Source: Lachnospiraceae bacterium (GTDB lineage Bacteria > Bacillota > Clostridia > Lachnospirales > Lachnospiraceae). Taken from it: a DNA stretch of 52,791 nt. Every line of letters begins with the position of its first letter. The stretch's first letter is position 1. Of the stretch, positions 37,241 to 44,656 are shown piece by piece. The stretch is from positions 1 through 52,791 of the forward strand of contig JAGCVT010000078.1 of NCBI GenBank assembly GCA_017962225.1. Direction: 5' to 3'. The translations under genes were made by a program, and so were the position numbers. The notes under the pieces are model-generated. The model was not told where the DNA came from. It ran no database searches and saw only the letters and a list, made by a program, of their open reading frames with translations.

Positions 37241-38195
37241 ATATACTTTTTCTATAATAACTATTCTGATGTTGTCTTTTTTGTGTGCCTGCAAAAAGGA
37301 CAACATTCCTTATGCTTTTGAAAGAAATTCGGCATCGCCCACTCTTGCCGTATCAAACGCAAATACTCTTTATCTTGAATCGAATACTTTTGCAAAGGAT
37401 TTGTGCATTGACGACGGAAACTATGATCCTGTGGCAGTTGAGGCGTCTTATGCAGCAGGTCTTTTTGACATTAATTCAAAATCCGTTATTTACGGACAGA
37501 ATATGTATGAAGAGCTGACTCCCGCAAGTATTACCAAGCTTCTTACGGCGCTTGTTGTATTAAAACATTATGATTTGAGTAAAACTCTTACATTTACCGA
37601 GGAGTGTGCGGTTACAGAGCCCGGAGCCCAGAAACTCGGTTTGGAACCGGGAGATAAATTGACCGTCGAGCAGTCGCTTAATATCCTTCTTCTTTTCTCT
37701 GCCAATGATGTGGCAAATCTTCTGGCCGTAAACTGTGACGGCGGATATACGGAGTTTATAAGATTAATGAAGGAAGAAGCGGAGAGTCTCGGAGCTACGC
37801 ATACAAACTTTGTAAATCCTCATGGTTTAACCGAAGAGGGCCATGCCTCGACCGTTTACGATCTTTATCTTATATTAAATGAGCTTATAAAGAACGAAAA
37901 ATTCTTAAAAATCGTCAACCAGAGCGGTTATACAACCTCGTATACAAAGGCTGACGGAAGTATTAAGACTATTGAGCTTAAATCTACCAATCTTTATCTT
38001 AACGAATCAAGGGAAGTTCCCGCCGGATTTACGGTTATCGGAGGCAAAACCGGAACCACCGAAGCAGCAGGCAAATGCCTAATCCTTTATTTTAAGGATT
38101 CAGAGGAAAATCCTTATATTGCATGCATTTTAAAGAGCGAGGATTACGATACTTTATATGCTGATATGGATACACTTATTTCGAGTGCGAATTAA
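37224..38195 (+). CDS. D-alanyl-D-alanine carboxypeptidase, S11 family, probable lipoprotein
   Basis: The enzyme trims the terminal D-Ala from peptidoglycan stem peptides. The 323-residue protein has the three penicilloyl-serine motifs: S102-I-T-K105, S159-A-N161 and K275-T-G277. The signal segment ends LSFLCAC, where L20-C21-A22-C23 fits a lipobox, so membrane anchoring by a lipid at Cys23 is likely. The usual C-terminal beta domain of DacA/PBP5 is missing; the chain ends soon after the KTG region. The gene overlaps mgsA by 17 bp and has no ribosome site of its own beyond sequences within mgsA. Confidence 0.9.
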   Translation: MKCINKYTFSIITILMLSFLCACKKDNIPYAFERNSASPTLAVSNANTLYLESNTFAKDLCIDDGNYDPVAVEASYAAGLFDINSKSVIYGQNMYEELTPASITKLLTALVVLKHYDLSKTLTFTEECAVTEPGAQKLGLEPGDKLTVEQSLNILLLFSANDVANLLAVNCDGGYTEFIRLMKEEAESLGATHTNFVNPHGLTEEGHASTVYDLYLILNELIKNEKFLKIVNQSGYTTSYTKADGSIKTIELKSTNLYLNESREVPAGFTVIGGKTGTTEAAGKCLILYFKDSEENPYIACILKSEDYDTLYADMDTLISSAN

Positions 38196-38205
38196 GTCTA
38201 TCGTC

Positions 38206-38234
38206 TTGTTTTTTATACTGAAATCAACTATAAT
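38206..38234 (+). promoter_or_regulatory. Promoter for the mini P-loop protein gene
   Basis: TTGTTT at 38206-38211 and a perfect TATAAT at 38229-38234 are separated by 17 bp. Transcription would start near 38241, about 40 bp before the next gene. The 11-mer ACTATAATATT that holds the -10 recurs 22 bp downstream (38250-38260), so a second start or an operator repeat is possible. Confidence 0.6.
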
Positions 38235-38281
38235 ATTAACATGCACTAAACTATAATATTTCCAATCGGAGGTGTGTTACA

Positions 38282-38701
38282 ATGGTCAATTTAATAACAG
38301 GCAAGAACGGAAAGGGCAAATCCAAATTTTTGCTCGAAAAAGTAAACTCTCAGGTAAAGGAGATTTTAGGAAACATCGTATATCTTGATACATCAACCAA
38401 GCATATGTATGAACTGAACAACAAAATAAGACTCATTAATGCTTCGGAATACAATATATCATCAGGTGATATGTTTATAGGTTTTCTTCTCGGAATTATT
38501 TCCGGCGATCACGATATTCAGGAACTTTATTTCGACAATTTCTTAGCATTGTCGCATACTTCGATAGATGAATTGGAAAACATCATTACTCAGCTCGATG
38601 AATTGAGCAAAAATTTCGGAATAGACATTTATGCAGCTATTTCCACAACTGACGGGGATATTCCCGAATCTCTTAAAGATAAGGTTATGGAAGCATTATA
38701 A
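38282..38701 (+). CDS. Small P-loop protein of unknown function
   Basis: I do not recognise a named family. The 139-residue protein begins with a Walker A motif at residues 7-14 (GKNGKGKS) right after a short beta strand (MVNLIT). A hydrophobic strand ending in Asp (ELYFDNFLAL) could serve as Walker B. This is the size of half a RecA or ABC-type ATPase core and lacks an obvious signature or sensor motif. It has its own promoter, a strong ribosome site (GGAGG) and a terminator-like hairpin after it, so it appears to be a single-gene unit between cell-wall genes and the HlyD-like gene. Confidence 0.75.
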   Translation: MVNLITGKNGKGKSKFLLEKVNSQVKEILGNIVYLDTSTKHMYELNNKIRLINASEYNISSGDMFIGFLLGIISGDHDIQELYFDNFLALSHTSIDELENIITQLDELSKNFGIDIYAAISTTDGDIPESLKDKVMEAL

Positions 38702-38728
38702 AATAGATAATAATTTCAAGTTTATATT

Positions 38729-38753
38729 AAAGCCTCGGTTTTTCCGGGGCTTT
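38729..38753 (+). terminator. Intrinsic terminator-like hairpin
   Basis: Ten base pairs (AAAGCCTCGG with CCGGGGCTTT, one GU) enclose a five-T loop. Only a short T-rich sequence follows, so termination may be partial. It separates the mini P-loop gene from the next gene, which starts 17 bp later. Confidence 0.6.
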
Positions 38754-38769
38754 ATATACGAAAAGTACA

Positions 38770-40320
38770 ATGCAGAGCAGATTCGATTTTAACAACGAAG
38801 GCAATAACAAAAGAAGAGGGATACAGCCTGAGAATCAGCCCAAAAAGAATGATTCCAAAGCGAAGAGTTCGAAGAAAAACAACGAAGAATCTTCGCCTAA
38901 AAAAGGCCTTCTGTTCTTTCCTAAAAGAAACATCATTTCTTTCAGGATTATTTTTTATGCTTTCATAGTTTTAATAGCTGCTTATCTTATCTACAACGGT
39001 TACAAATATCTTAATTCCAAGAACATTTCCACATATCAGGTAAAAGAAGGCGCTTTAAGCGAACAGAATTCATATACCGGACTTATTTTACGCGAAGAAA
39101 AAATTTATTACGCAAAGAGTTCGGGTTATTATAATTTCTATTTAAAAGAAGGCGAAAAGGCTTCTCATAACGATCTTGTTTATTCTATTGACGGCTCGGG
39201 CAAGATTAAGGAAATGATGACCAATCAGACCGGTGATGCTAGTACGCTCTCACAGGATGATCTGGTTGAGATTAAGAGCGAAATCGTTAAGTTTTCGAAA
39301 GAATACACTCCAAAGGATTTTGTTGATGTTTATGATTTTAAGGACGATCTGGACAGCATCAGTCTTAAGATGTCCAATTTATATATCTTAAACAAGATTT
39401 CCTCAATGAGCTTAAACGGTACGAATGTTAACAAGTATTACTGCGCTGACGGCGCCGAGAATGCCAAGACAGGCTATGTAGTTTATTATTATGATGATTA
39501 TGAGGATGTTAAGCTTGAAGACATCAATTCATCGTATTTCGCCAAAGACCGCGAATATTCGCGTCATATGATAGCTAATAACGAAATCGTTCAGGAAGGC
39601 GATTTTGCTTATAAGCTTGTAACATCCAACACATGGCAGCTTGTTTTTCCGATAGAAGAGGAGAAGGCTAAAGAATTTGACGGCAAAGAAATGAGAGTTA
39701 AGTTCTTAAAGAACCAGGAATCCTTAAAGGGAAAAGTTAAAATAATCGATGCAATCGCACCCGGTAAGAACACTTCGATAGAGAAGATCTGTGTTGTTAC
39801 TTTTAATGTTTCCGTTGCAGATTATTTGAATAACAGATTCATTGATTTTGAAATTTACATGAATGAAAATTCGGGTTATAAGATTCCGAAAAGTTCTGTC
39901 GTTGAGAAAGAATTCCTTCTCATTCCCGATACTGTAGCTTTTGATTTTAACGATACAACCAATACGGTATGCGTTAAACTTGATAAATATCTTGAAGACG
40001 GCACTAAAACATATGTAACCACAGAACTTAATGTTTACAGAACCGATGGCGGAGAATACTATGTCGACGGAAGCGTGGTCAAACTCGGTAATACTGTTTA
40101 CGGAGCAGATGAGGTCACATCATATACAATAAACCGGACAGCGACTCTTTTAGGAGTTTATAAGATAAATCAGGGTTACGCTGATTTTAAAAATATTAAG
40201 AAACTTTACGAAAACGAGGAATATATAATAATCGATCCTCAGTACACGATGATTAAGCCTTACGATTACATAGCTCTCGATGCGTCCAAAGTAAAAGACA
40301 ACGAATATATTTATGAGTGA
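38770..40320 (+). CDS. HlyD-like membrane-anchored protein
   Basis: The 516-residue protein has a cytoplasmic Lys/Asn/Ser-rich start, a single span at about 57-77 and a large extracytoplasmic part. The region just after the span (KEGALSEQNSYTGLILREEKIYYAKSSGYYNFYLKEGEKA) has the barrel-sandwich pattern of HlyD/RND-type adaptors. Later beta-rich segments resemble the barrel and membrane-proximal domains. No transporter gene is adjacent. In clostridia a protein of this type often precedes yggS and sepF, as here, which hints at a division or envelope link. The ribosome site is weak. Confidence 0.75.
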   Translation: MQSRFDFNNEGNNKRRGIQPENQPKKNDSKAKSSKKNNEESSPKKGLLFFPKRNIISFRIIFYAFIVLIAAYLIYNGYKYLNSKNISTYQVKEGALSEQNSYTGLILREEKIYYAKSSGYYNFYLKEGEKASHNDLVYSIDGSGKIKEMMTNQTGDASTLSQDDLVEIKSEIVKFSKEYTPKDFVDVYDFKDDLDSISLKMSNLYILNKISSMSLNGTNVNKYYCADGAENAKTGYVVYYYDDYEDVKLEDINSSYFAKDREYSRHMIANNEIVQEGDFAYKLVTSNTWQLVFPIEEEKAKEFDGKEMRVKFLKNQESLKGKVKIIDAIAPGKNTSIEKICVVTFNVSVADYLNNRFIDFEIYMNENSGYKIPKSSVVEKEFLLIPDTVAFDFNDTTNTVCVKLDKYLEDGTKTYVTTELNVYRTDGGEYYVDGSVVKLGNTVYGADEVTSYTINRTATLLGVYKINQGYADFKNIKKLYENEEYIIIDPQYTMIKPYDYIALDASKVKDNEYIYE

Positions 40321-40348
40321 TTTTGCAGAAGAAACCAGAAGGATTATA

Positions 40349-41044
40349 ATGAGCGAATTAATTGATAATATTAAAGATGTTGAAAAGAATATTGATTCTT
40401 CGGTTAATAAAAGTAACAGAAACAGAGAAGATGTTACTCTGATTGCCGTCAGTAAAACCAAGCCTGCAGAAATGATACAGGAATTATATGATGCAGGCTA
40501 CAGGGATTTTGGCGAGAACTATGTTCAGGAATTAAGCGAAAAAATGAATTCGCTTCCTGACGATATCCGCTGGCATATGATCGGACATCTTCAGACCAAT
40601 AAGATTAAGTATATTATTGATAAGGTATACATGATTCATTCTGTGGATTCGTTACACCTGGCTCAGGCTATAGGAAAAGAAGCTCATAAAAGAAATATTA
40701 CCGCTAAAATTCTTTTGGAAGTTAATGTTGCTGAAGAAGATACGAAGTTTGGCTTTACTTGTGAGAATCTCGAAGAGAATTTCAAAGAAATAAAAAAAAT
40801 TGAAGGAATTGAAGTTTTGGGCCTGATGACGAGTGCGCCATATGTTGAAAATGCCGAAGAAAACCGTCAATATTTTGTGCAATTGCGTTCTTTAATGGTT
40901 GACCTTAAAGATAAAGGATTGTATAATAAAAACAGGTTTTTTCTGTCAATGGGAATGACTTGTGATTACACGGTAGCAATTGAAGAAGGTGCTGATTTTG
41001 TCAGAGTCGGAACCGCAATCTTTGGTGCCAGAAATTATGTTTAG
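40349..41044 (+). CDS. yggS: Pyridoxal phosphate homeostasis protein YggS
   Basis: This PLP-binding, single-domain TIM-barrel protein (homologue of PROSC/PLPBP) helps control free PLP. The start at 40349 is preferred over 40313 because AGAAGGA precedes it with correct spacing and the resulting 231 residues match the family. The PLP lysine is K37 in LIAVSKTKP. The segments GENYVQEL, WHMIGHLQTNK and FLSMGMTCDYTVAIEEGADFVRVGTAIFG are diagnostic. YggS and SepF genes are neighbours in many Firmicutes. Confidence 0.95.
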   Translation: MSELIDNIKDVEKNIDSSVNKSNRNREDVTLIAVSKTKPAEMIQELYDAGYRDFGENYVQELSEKMNSLPDDIRWHMIGHLQTNKIKYIIDKVYMIHSVDSLHLAQAIGKEAHKRNITAKILLEVNVAEEDTKFGFTCENLEENFKEIKKIEGIEVLGLMTSAPYVENAEENRQYFVQLRSLMVDLKDKGLYNKNRFFLSMGMTCDYTVAIEEGADFVRVGTAIFGARNYV

Positions 41045-41056
41045 GAGGAATTCAAA

Positions 41057-41452
41057 GTGGTTAGCAGCGTAATGGATGTATTTGACGACGATAAAGATGA
41101 AGGTAAGAAGAAATCGGGAGGTTTTTCATCATTGCTTAAGAGATCTTCAAACAAAAACAGCGGTTCAGGTTCAAGCAGTTTTGAAATTTGCAATATCATT
41201 GCAAGTTCTTTTGACAACGATTCATACGAAATTGCTGATACTTTATTAAACGGAAGAGCAGTTATCCTTGATTTATCAAAGGTTAATAAGGCAGTCGGAC
41301 AGAGACTTATCGACTTTACAGCCGGCAGCGTATATGCAATTGACGGTTCAATGCAGAAAATCTCTGAATTCATTTTCCTTATCTGTCCTGCAGAAGTAGG
41401 AATAGTAGGAGATAAGAGAGAAGAGGACGACGAAGCTGACAGCATGCTGTAA
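41057..41452 (+). CDS. sepF: Cell division protein SepF
   Basis: SepF binds FtsZ and the membrane and helps organise the division ring. The start is GTG at 41057, 8 bp after a perfect AGGAGG; an ATG at 41072 lacks such a site. The 131-residue protein has the N-terminal membrane-targeting stretch (VMDVFDDD), a Ser/Lys-rich linker and the SepF core (LLNGRAVILDLSKVNKAVGQRLIDFTAG-type segment). It ends in an acidic tail. Three successive hairpins follow the gene. Confidence 0.95.
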   Translation: MVSSVMDVFDDDKDEGKKKSGGFSSLLKRSSNKNSGSGSSSFEICNIIASSFDNDSYEIADTLLNGRAVILDLSKVNKAVGQRLIDFTAGSVYAIDGSMQKISEFIFLICPAEVGIVGDKREEDDEADSML

Positions 41453-41470
41453 TTAATTTAAAAATAATAT

Positions 41471-41496
41471 GGGCAGGGAATATCCCTGCCCTTTTT
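41471..41496 (+). terminator. Intrinsic terminator of the yggS-sepF operon
   Basis: A perfect nine-pair G/C-rich stem (GGGCAGGGA with TCCCTGCCC) with a three-base loop is followed by five T residues. It begins 18 bp after the sepF stop. Confidence 0.9.
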
Positions 41497-41498
41497 AT

Positions 41499-41548
41499 GC
41501 GCACAGCCGCATAAGGAAATTTGCTGCTTCGCAGCATGCGGCTGGCGC
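41499..41548. repeat. GC-rich nested inverted-repeat element
   Basis: Outer arms GCGC-A-CAGCCGCAT and ATGCGGCTG-GCGC pair over 13 positions with one bulged A. They enclose a ten-base A/T-rich linker and an inner hairpin GCTGC-TTC-GCAGC. The composition contrasts strongly with the AT-rich genome. There is no reading frame and no T tract. It may be a dispersed palindromic repeat of the REP or MITE kind, but only one copy is visible in this window. Confidence 0.6.
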
Positions 41549-41550
41549 GC

Positions 41551-41583
41551 GAGTATGGAGATTAACATCCATACTCAATTTTT
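41551..41583 (+). terminator. Second terminator-like hairpin
   Basis: Nine perfect pairs (GAGTATGGA with TCCATACTC) close an eight-base loop, followed by AATTTTT. It lies directly upstream of the next gene (RBS AAGGAT, ATG at 41605), so it may act as a back-up terminator or a leader hairpin. Confidence 0.6.
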
Positions 41584-41604
41584 ATATATAGAAGGATTAC
41601 ATTA

Positions 41605-42219
41605 ATGATTTCAAAAGAAGCTTTTAAAGATTTAAACGTAGCAAATATTAAGGGTGCAGATCCCAAAGATTACATTACTTTAATGTCACATGCATTAAGA
41701 CTTGGCGCATTATACAAAGCGAAGTTCTTTTTGTGGCTTGAGAACAATAATTATGAGCTTATAGCGCAGGATGAGGAGACACTTGAACATTTTATCAAGG
41801 AAGCCTTAAACGTACATAAAAAGGCGTATGATGAAGCAGAAGAGAGGGAGCTTTATTTTGCGGACAATATCTTTTATGAGGTATTAAAAGAAACAGGCAA
41901 GTTCACAGAAGCTGACTGTGTTTCGTTAAGCCTGGTTCTGCTCGCATTTGTTTCTTTTAAGAGCGATTTGATTTCAAACGAAGAATATCTGGAAATCAGA
42001 GACCTGCTTGTACCTTACAAAGTAATGATTTCGCAGTGCAAATGCAAAGCGAAAGATTTATTTGATATTTACAAGAAACATATTAAGAATTGTGAAGGAA
42101 ATACAAAGCTTTTATGCAAACTCGGCAAAGGCATTGAAACAAGCCTTCCGGGCGATGATATTATTTTATCTGCATTTGAAGAGATTACCTATGACGAAAA
42201 GTCCTGGGAAAAGGAATAA
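41605..42219 (+). CDS. Protein of unknown function
   Basis: I do not recognise this 204-residue protein. It has no membrane span and no signal peptide. It is predicted from sequence character to be mostly helical, rich in Lys, Glu, Asp and Leu, with a run of three cysteines near residues 145-150 (SQCKCKAK) and a fourth at about 166. It has an AAGGAT ribosome site and abuts rluD with no spacer, so the two are probably one transcript. No function is proposed. Confidence 0.75.
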   Translation: MISKEAFKDLNVANIKGADPKDYITLMSHALRLGALYKAKFFLWLENNNYELIAQDEETLEHFIKEALNVHKKAYDEAEERELYFADNIFYEVLKETGKFTEADCVSLSLVLLAFVSFKSDLISNEEYLEIRDLLVPYKVMISQCKCKAKDLFDIYKKHIKNCEGNTKLLCKLGKGIETSLPGDDIILSAFEEITYDEKSWEKE

Positions 42220-43143
42220 ATGAGCGATTTTACGACCTATAAATTCATAGCAGACGATAACGAAGACAGAATTGACGTATTTTTAAGCAACGTCTATAAA
42301 GATGCGTCCAGAACTTATATCCAGAAGCTCATAAAAGAAGGAAATATTACCGTAAACGGCAAAATCTGCTCTAAATCATCATATAAGTTAAAAGAAGATG
42401 ATGAAATTGATTTAAATGTTCCGGAGCCTTTGCCGCTGGAAATTCTGCCCGAAGACATACCTTTGGATATTATCTATGAAGATGATGATTTTCTTATTGT
42501 AAATAAGCCCAAGGGAATGGTTGTTCATCCTGCATGCGGACATTTGAACGGTACACTTGTAAATGCATTGTTGTTTCACTGTAAAGATGCATTATCGGGC
42601 ATTAACGGCGTTTTAAGGCCCGGAATCGTGCACAGAATAGATAAAGATACCTCAGGCTCATTAATTATCTGTAAAAATGATTTTGCTCACAGAAATATTG
42701 CAGATCAGTTAAAAGTACATTCCATTAAAAGAGTTTATCTTGGGATAATTAACGGAAGACTCAAAGAGTCTGAAGGAACCGTTGATATTTATATCGACAG
42801 AGATAAAAATGACCGTAAAAAAATGGGCGTATGTGATTCACTGCATGGAAAGAAAGCAATAACTCATTATAAAGTTTTAAAAGAATTTGACGGGTATTCT
42901 CTTGTTGAATTCACGCTGGAAACCGGCAGAACGCATCAGATAAGGGTTTCTATGAGCTATTTGAATCATCCTCTTTTAGGAGATACTGTTTACGGCTCAC
43001 CTAAGAACAAATTCGGTGTTGAAGGCCAGGTTTTACACGCTAAAACCATCGGATTTATGCATCCTGCGAAGAATGAATATGTAGAATTCGATGCGCCTTT
43101 AAATCCTGAATTTGAACGCCTGCTTAAGATACTGGATAAATAG
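42220..43143 (+). CDS. rluD: 23S rRNA pseudouridine synthase, RluD family
   Basis: The 307-residue enzyme has an N-terminal S4 RNA-binding domain (DVFLSNVYKDASRTYIQKLI, residues 19-38) and the catalytic domain with HRIDKDTSG. The catalytic Asp is D141. In E. coli RluD modifies helix 69 of 23S rRNA, the substrate later methylated by RlmH. Paralogues RluA and RluC exist and cannot be ruled out, but S4 plus this length fits RluD. The ribosome site AAGGA lies in the end of the upstream gene. Confidence 0.9.
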   Translation: MSDFTTYKFIADDNEDRIDVFLSNVYKDASRTYIQKLIKEGNITVNGKICSKSSYKLKEDDEIDLNVPEPLPLEILPEDIPLDIIYEDDDFLIVNKPKGMVVHPACGHLNGTLVNALLFHCKDALSGINGVLRPGIVHRIDKDTSGSLIICKNDFAHRNIADQLKVHSIKRVYLGIINGRLKESEGTVDIYIDRDKNDRKKMGVCDSLHGKKAITHYKVLKEFDGYSLVEFTLETGRTHQIRVSMSYLNHPLLGDTVYGSPKNKFGVEGQVLHAKTIGFMHPAKNEYVEFDAPLNPEFERLLKILDK

Positions 43144-43149
43144 AAAAAC

Positions 43150-43178
43150 TGTTATTTTAAGCGATAATATAGTATAAT
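43150..43178 (+). promoter_or_regulatory. Possible promoter for the cytidylate-kinase-like gene
   Basis: A perfect TATAAT lies at 43173-43178, about 50 bp before the start at 43229. The matching -35 position (TGTTAT at 43150-43155) is poor, so the assignment rests mainly on the -10 box. Confidence 0.35.
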
Positions 43179-43228
43179 TTAAATAGAAACATGGGATAAA
43201 TGAAAAATCTATTATGAGGGGATTACAT

Positions 43229-43855
43229 ATGAAAGATTTCATCATTTCTATCGGAAGACAATACGGTTCAGGCGGACATGAGATAGGAGAGAAACTGGCA
43301 GAGAAGTTAGGCGTCAAATTCTATGATAATGCTCTTATTGACCGTGTATCAAAGGAATCAGGGCTTTGCAAAGAAATAATCATGGAACATGACGAAAAGC
43401 CCACATCCAGTTTTCTTTATAACCTTGTAACAGATCCTTATTCAATCAATTTCAACAGAGGTTCCGTAACGGATATGCCTTATGGACAGAAAATCTTCTT
43501 AGCACAGTACGAAACCGTTAAAAATATAGCAAGTGAAGGTTCATGCGTAATTGTAGGAAGATGTGCGGATTATATCCTAAAAGATAACGAAAATCTCATT
43601 TCAATCTTCATTTATGCAGATAAAGACTTCCGTCTTAAAAGAATCGCTGCAGAAAAACCCGAAATGTCTGAAAATAACTTAAACGGACTGATTGATAAAA
43701 AAGATCGAGCCCGTGCAAGCTATTATAATTATTATTCAGACTCGAAATGGGGCCGTGCATCGTCATATGATCTTTGTATAAACTCTGCAAAAACAGGTAT
43801 TGACGGTGCTGTTAAGCTCATAGAAGATTACATCCAACTATTCGCAAAAGAATAA
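43229..43855 (+). CDS. Cytidylate kinase-like family protein
   Basis: The start is ATG 43229 behind GAGGGG; an in-frame ATG at 43214 lacks a ribosome site. The 208-residue protein opens with the altered P-loop of the Cytidylate_kin2 group (IGRQYGSGGHEIG) and contains VIVGRCADYIL and a DKKDRARASYYNYY lid-like segment. These proteins are related to Cmk but are not the canonical CMP kinase; substrates are unknown. The stop codon runs directly into a hairpin with attC-like ends. Confidence 0.88.
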   Translation: MKDFIISIGRQYGSGGHEIGEKLAEKLGVKFYDNALIDRVSKESGLCKEIIMEHDEKPTSSFLYNLVTDPYSINFNRGSVTDMPYGQKIFLAQYETVKNIASEGSCVIVGRCADYILKDNENLISIFIYADKDFRLKRIAAEKPEMSENNLNGLIDKKDRARASYYNYYSDSKWGRASSYDLCINSAKTGIDGAVKLIEDYIQLFAKE

Positions 43856-43925
43856 TTTAACGCAGAGTTGAGCACAAAAAGAGTGGTTTTAGTGTATATC
43901 TGGCGGCTCAACTGCTGCGTTAAAT
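43855..43925. other. Long imperfect hairpin with attC-like terminal boxes
   Basis: Arms 43856-43873 and 43906-43924 pair over 18 positions with one bulged G at 43914, closing a 32-base loop. The ends read ATTTAAC (43855-43861) and GTTAAAT (43919-43925), which fit the integron R'' and R' consensus RYYYAAC and GTTRRRY. The 71-base size and single extrahelical base also fit. No integron integrase is visible nearby, and there is no T tract to make it an ordinary terminator. Confidence 0.45.
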
Positions 43926-44035
43926 TATAATATATACAGTAAAGATTTTGTATGGCTTTAGTTTTGTAATATTAATCTACTGCTTCAAAATATTTTAATT
44001 TATTACACTTATTTTTTTGATATTTATAAAAATTA
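43926..44035. other. AT-rich intergenic spacer
   Basis: This is a very AT-rich gap between the attC-like hairpin and the convergent gene. I see no reading frame, repeat or conserved structure in it. Confidence 0.6.
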
Positions 44036-44065
44036 AAAAATACAGTCTTAAATGACTGTATTTTT
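44036..44065. terminator. Bidirectional terminator
   Basis: Twelve pairs (AAAAATACAGTC with GACTGTATTTTT) close a six-base loop, with A-rich and T-rich flanks on both sides. It overlaps the stop codon of the - strand gene and would also stop + strand transcripts. Confidence 0.8.
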
Positions 44066-44569
44066 ATTTTTATATTTTTTGGTAACTTTATATTCCGGAA
44101 TAAATAATAAATTTCCTATTAAACTGATTATTTTCTTACTTTTAGTATATGTTAAGTTAACAATATATCCTTTGAGGCCGGTGTTGATATAACGAAAAAA
44201 ACGGGTTAATTCTTTAGATTTATGTTCATTGTTTTCAAAATACGATACTTTTATTAAGCGTCCTCTTAATGTAAAATCAATTACTTTGGCATCCGTTATC
44301 ATATAATTTCCTTCAGATACCAATTTCTTTAATTCTTTCCAGGCAAATAATACAATCATTGAAATAATGCACATAGGAATAATCGGTATTGCAATTACAA
44401 TTAAGTATTCAATTTCTCTAAAAACAAATAATAAAATACTAAATAATATCAGCATGCCAAAAGAAAAACTTAAGGCAGGTACGCAAAAATCATTTTTGTA
44501 TTTATTTATCCATGATAATATATGTTTCTTTTCTTCCTCGTTCGGAATTCGCCAATTATTATCGTCCAT
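44048..44569 (-). CDS. Small membrane protein of unknown function
   Basis: The 173-residue protein has a hydrophilic N terminus, two spans at about 29-51 and 53-77, and a basic C-terminal domain of about 95 residues with alternating hydrophobic residues (beta-like) after the second span. I recognise no family. Base composition is even more AT-rich than its neighbours and many codons end in A or T. It is the only gene between the + strand run and the AI-2E transporter gene, and could be a recent arrival, but nothing proves this. Confidence 0.7.
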   Translation of the reverse strand: MDDNNWRIPNEEEKKHILSWINKYKNDFCVPALSFSFGMLILFSILLFVFREIEYLIVIAIPIIPMCIISMIVLFAWKELKKLVSEGNYMITDAKVIDFTLRGRLIKVSYFENNEHKSKELTRFFRYINTGLKGYIVNLTYTKSKKIISLIGNLLFIPEYKVTKKYKNKNTVI

Positions 44570-44656
44570 ATTTTAAATTTTAATTAAGCTTGTAATTCGG
44601 ATCATAAAACATAAAATTTCCCTTTATTGGTCTTAATATCGTAAAAAAATTACATT

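Noticed and set aside
41562-41590. TTAACA and TATATA with 17-bp spacing before the 41605 gene
   Set aside because: The predicted start near 41597 would leave out the AAGG ribosome site, and the -35 lies in a hairpin loop.
43892-43930. Short reading frame from GTG within the attC-like hairpin loop that could encode a leader peptide
   Set aside because: It has no ribosome site, no regulated gene downstream on the + strand, and overlaps the hairpin arm.
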